Shown piece by piece: positions 22,566-24,561 of a stretch of 24,561 nucleotides of DNA. Numbering within the stretch: position 1 is the first letter of the stretch; each line of letters opens with the position of its first letter. The stretch comes from Geobacteraceae bacterium (GTDB lineage Bacteria > Desulfobacterota > Desulfuromonadia > Geobacterales > Pseudopelobacteraceae): NCBI GenBank assembly GCA_016720395.1, contig JADKKR010000006.1, forward strand, positions 1 to 24,561, in the 5' to 3' direction. The position numbers were made by a program, and so were the translations under genes. A model generated the notes under the pieces. It saw nothing but the letters and a program-made list of their open reading frames with translations. It made no database searches and was not told where the DNA came from.

Positions 22566-23696
22566 ATGAGCAGCCTAGACCATGCATTCCGATCACTCTT
22601 CGAGACCAACATGGGCATTGCACCCGGCGAAACGGTACTGGTGTTCAGCGACCGGATCCGCCAGGACGAGGCCCCTGACGAGGGGGACCGCGACCGGCGC
22701 CTGCGCCTGAACGCGACCGCACGCCAGGCAGCAGACTTTGCCGGCATAACGTACGGCAGCGGCCAGTTTGTCGATTTCCCCGCCACGGCCGCCTCGGGGG
22801 TCGAGCCGCCCCAGATGCTCTGGGAGGCCACCTTCGGCCGCGGCATCATGTCCGGCTTGCAGCAGGGCGGCATCCTGGACGACCTGTTTGACAAGTGTGT
22901 CACACCGGAACAGCTGACCCGTGCCCGGGAGATCGTGGCCGGACATGCTGATGACGTGCCCCGGATCATCATCGCCATGAGCAACAACTCCTCAAGCCAC
23001 ACCAACTACCGCAAGCTGGCCTGCCACGCCGGGGCCCGTTTCGCCTCCCTGCCCCACTTCGATCCCGACATGTTCGGCACCTCCATGAATGTGGACTGGA
23101 CGACCCTGGCAGAACGTACCGCCCGCCTGGTGGCGGCGGTCAACCGTGCCGAATGGGTCAATGTGGAGTGCCCCAACGGCACGGCCATGCACATCTGCAA
23201 ACGGGGGCGCGATGCCGGAGGTGATGACGGCCTGCTGACCCGTCCGGGCTGCTTTGGCAACCTGCCTGCCGGTGAGGCCTATTTTGCCCCGCTGGAGGGG
23301 GAAAGCCACGGCGTGATGGTGCTCGAATGGGGGCCGACCCGCAAGCTGGAGCAGACGCTGACCCTGACCATCGCCGATGGCCGCGTCGTGCGCATCGACG
23401 GCGACGAACCGCATCGCCAGCGCCTGGAGGCCCGTTTTGCAGAGAGCGACGCCTGCCGCAACCTTGCCGAACTGGGCATCGGCACCAACGACAAAGCCAG
23501 CCGACCCGACAACGTACTGGAAGCGGAGAAGATCATGGGCACGATCCATCTGGCCCTGGGGGACAACACCGGCTTCGGAGGGGTTGTAGCCGCCCCCTTC
23601 CATGAGGACTACGTATTCTACCAACCGACGGTGACCCTGATCATGGCGGACGGGAGCGAGGAGATCATCCTGGACAACGGAAAGCTGATGCCATGA
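22566..23696 (+). CDS. M29-family (AmpS-like) metallopeptidase (376 aa)
   Basis: The start at 22566 is chosen because AGGAG sits 9 bases upstream and a promoter covers the longer frame. The fold and C-terminal signatures are those of the M29 leucyl/thermophilic aminopeptidases. Likely metal ligands by family pattern are E237 (NLPAGEAYFAP), E321 and H328 (EKIMGTIHLALGDN), H346 and D348 (PFHEDYVF). The N-terminal half (ETVLVFSDR) is the typical substrate-side domain. It should be a cytoplasmic metal-dependent exopeptidase; the substrate is not assignable. Its stop overlaps the mqnD start by ATGA, so the two are co-translated. M29 homologs beside menaquinone genes may be incidental housekeeping or may serve another hydrolytic step; the sequence does not decide. 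Confidence 0.83.
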   Translation: MSSLDHAFRSLFETNMGIAPGETVLVFSDRIRQDEAPDEGDRDRRLRLNATARQAADFAGITYGSGQFVDFPATAASGVEPPQMLWEATFGRGIMSGLQQGGILDDLFDKCVTPEQLTRAREIVAGHADDVPRIIIAMSNNSSSHTNYRKLACHAGARFASLPHFDPDMFGTSMNVDWTTLAERTARLVAAVNRAEWVNVECPNGTAMHICKRGRDAGGDDGLLTRPGCFGNLPAGEAYFAPLEGESHGVMVLEWGPTRKLEQTLTLTIADGRVVRIDGDEPHRQRLEARFAESDACRNLAELGIGTNDKASRPDNVLEAEKIMGTIHLALGDNTGFGGVVAAPFHEDYVFYQPTVTLIMADGSEEIILDNGKLMP

Positions 23697-24526
23697 AACA
23701 GCCCCTGACGCTCGGTTTCTCCCCCTGCCCCAACGACACCTTCATGTTCTACCCGCTCGTGCACGGACTGGTGGACACCGGCGGCCTGGAATTCCTGGAG
23801 CGCCTGGATGATGTGGAGACCCTCAACAAGCTGGCACTGCTGGGCGAGTTGGATGTTACCAAGGTCTCCTATCACGCCCTCGGGCATATCCGCGACCGGT
23901 ACGCCCTGCTCCGTTCAGGCAGCGCCCTGGGGCGCGGCTGCGGCCCGCTGCTGGTGTCACGGGACAGGCTTGACCCGGCCGGGTTGCGCGGCAAGACCAT
24001 CGCCGTACCCGGGCAGTACACCACGGCCCTGCTGCTGCTTCGGCTGCTCGACCCGCATCTGGGCAACTTCGTCGCCATGCCCTTCAACGAGATCATGGAT
24101 GCCGTACTCAGCGGCCGGACCGATGCCGGCCTGATCATCCACGAGTCACGCTTTACCTACCGGGACTTGGGCCTGCACAAACTGATCGATCTGGGGGAGT
24201 GGTGGGAAACGGAAACCGGCCTGCCGATCCCTTTGGGCGGCATCGTCGCCCGCCGGTCTCTGGGTGCGGAAACCATTGCCGCCATCGAACGGGCCCTGCA
24301 TGCAGGCGTCGCCTATGCACGCAGCCACCCGGCCGAAGCTGCGGGCTATATCCGTGAACACGCCCAGGAGATGAGCGACGAGGTCTGCGCTGCCCATATC
24401 GGGCTGTACGTCAATGATTTTTCGACAGAACTGGGTGATGAAGGGGAGCGGGCCATAGCGGAACTGATGCAGCGGGCCGAGCGGGCCGGGATCATTCCGG
24501 CATCGAAAGAAGCCCTCTTCGTTTGA
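23693..24526 (+). CDS. mqnD: 1,4-dihydroxy-6-naphthoate synthase MqnD (277 aa)
   Basis: The protein opens with LGFSPCPNDTFMFYPLVHG, the hallmark of MqnD, and carries KVSYHALG (about 57-64), a GQYTTALLLLRL segment (about 107-118), and IIHESRFTY with H150 at the place of the essential His of characterised MqnD. Length is normal for the family. It converts cyclic dehypoxanthinylfutalosine to 1,4-dihydroxy-6-naphthoate in the futalosine route to menaquinone, in the cytoplasm. Its ATG overlaps the peptidase stop (ATGA), implying translational coupling and one mRNA from 22497-22524. No other mqn gene is inside the window. The related MqnA is less likely because of the SPCPNDTF and H150 contexts. 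Confidence 0.92.
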   Translation: MKQPLTLGFSPCPNDTFMFYPLVHGLVDTGGLEFLERLDDVETLNKLALLGELDVTKVSYHALGHIRDRYALLRSGSALGRGCGPLLVSRDRLDPAGLRGKTIAVPGQYTTALLLLRLLDPHLGNFVAMPFNEIMDAVLSGRTDAGLIIHESRFTYRDLGLHKLIDLGEWWETETGLPIPLGGIVARRSLGAETIAAIERALHAGVAYARSHPAEAAGYIREHAQEMSDEVCAAHIGLYVNDFSTELGDEGERAIAELMQRAERAGIIPASKEALFV

Positions 24527-24541
24527 CCTGACAGGTACAGA

Positions 24542-24561
24542 ATGATGAAAAGACTTCCTGC
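24542..24561 (+). CDS. Possible start of a further gene at the right edge
   Basis: Two overlapping ATG codons (24542, 24545) begin MMKRLP... 15 bases after the mqnD stop, with a weak AGGT upstream. Only 20 bases are visible, so this is just a candidate next gene of the operon. Confidence 0.25.

Overview
The window looks like chromosomal DNA of a Geobacter-type bacterium (Desulfuromonadia: Geobacter, Trichlorobacter or Pelobacter propionicus relatives). The grounds are an sfrB/sfrA-like NADPH oxidoreductase pair, a futalosine-pathway menaquinone gene (mqnD), and large secreted fiber proteins of a type I associate with this group. No database search was possible, so the assignment rests on reading the proteins.

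Region 1 (1-12570, all minus strand) is a cluster of extracellular proteins read right to left. Three giant paralogs of 1480, 1286 and 1066 residues share a Sec signal peptide, an N-terminal INYQGYLKN domain, YadA-like head repeats, and a C-terminal peptidase-S74 intramolecular chaperone with a terminal coiled coil. Their centres differ. The first has a seven-bladed propeller plus a beta-helix, the second a beta-helix only, and the third neither. A fourth, partial secreted protein with a BACON-like domain runs off the left edge. Short gaps and one direction suggest an operon, with a plausible promoter at 12519-12547. Two of the paralogs are preceded by short ORFs with matching C-terminal ends. 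Long G tracts (G10, G8, G8) lie in or beside the fiber genes.

Region 2 (12571-15400) holds a GAF-domain gene with a terminator, a divergent MFS transporter, a ferritin-like protein with a reduced ligand set, and a small CxxC protein.

Region 3 (15400-22342, minus strand) holds an octamer-repeat element whose right arm encodes the tail of a B12-type radical SAM protein. That radical SAM gene appears to be leaderless. It is followed by the sfrB-sfrA pair. SfrB is a GltD-like flavoprotein fused to NuoF-like Fe-S domains. SfrA is a NuoG-like Fe-S/molybdopterin-fold protein broken by one apparent extra base at 18548-18551.

Region 4 (22343-24561, plus strand) starts from a good sigma70-type promoter. 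It encodes an M29-family metallopeptidase translationally coupled to mqnD, with a possible further gene starting at the right edge.
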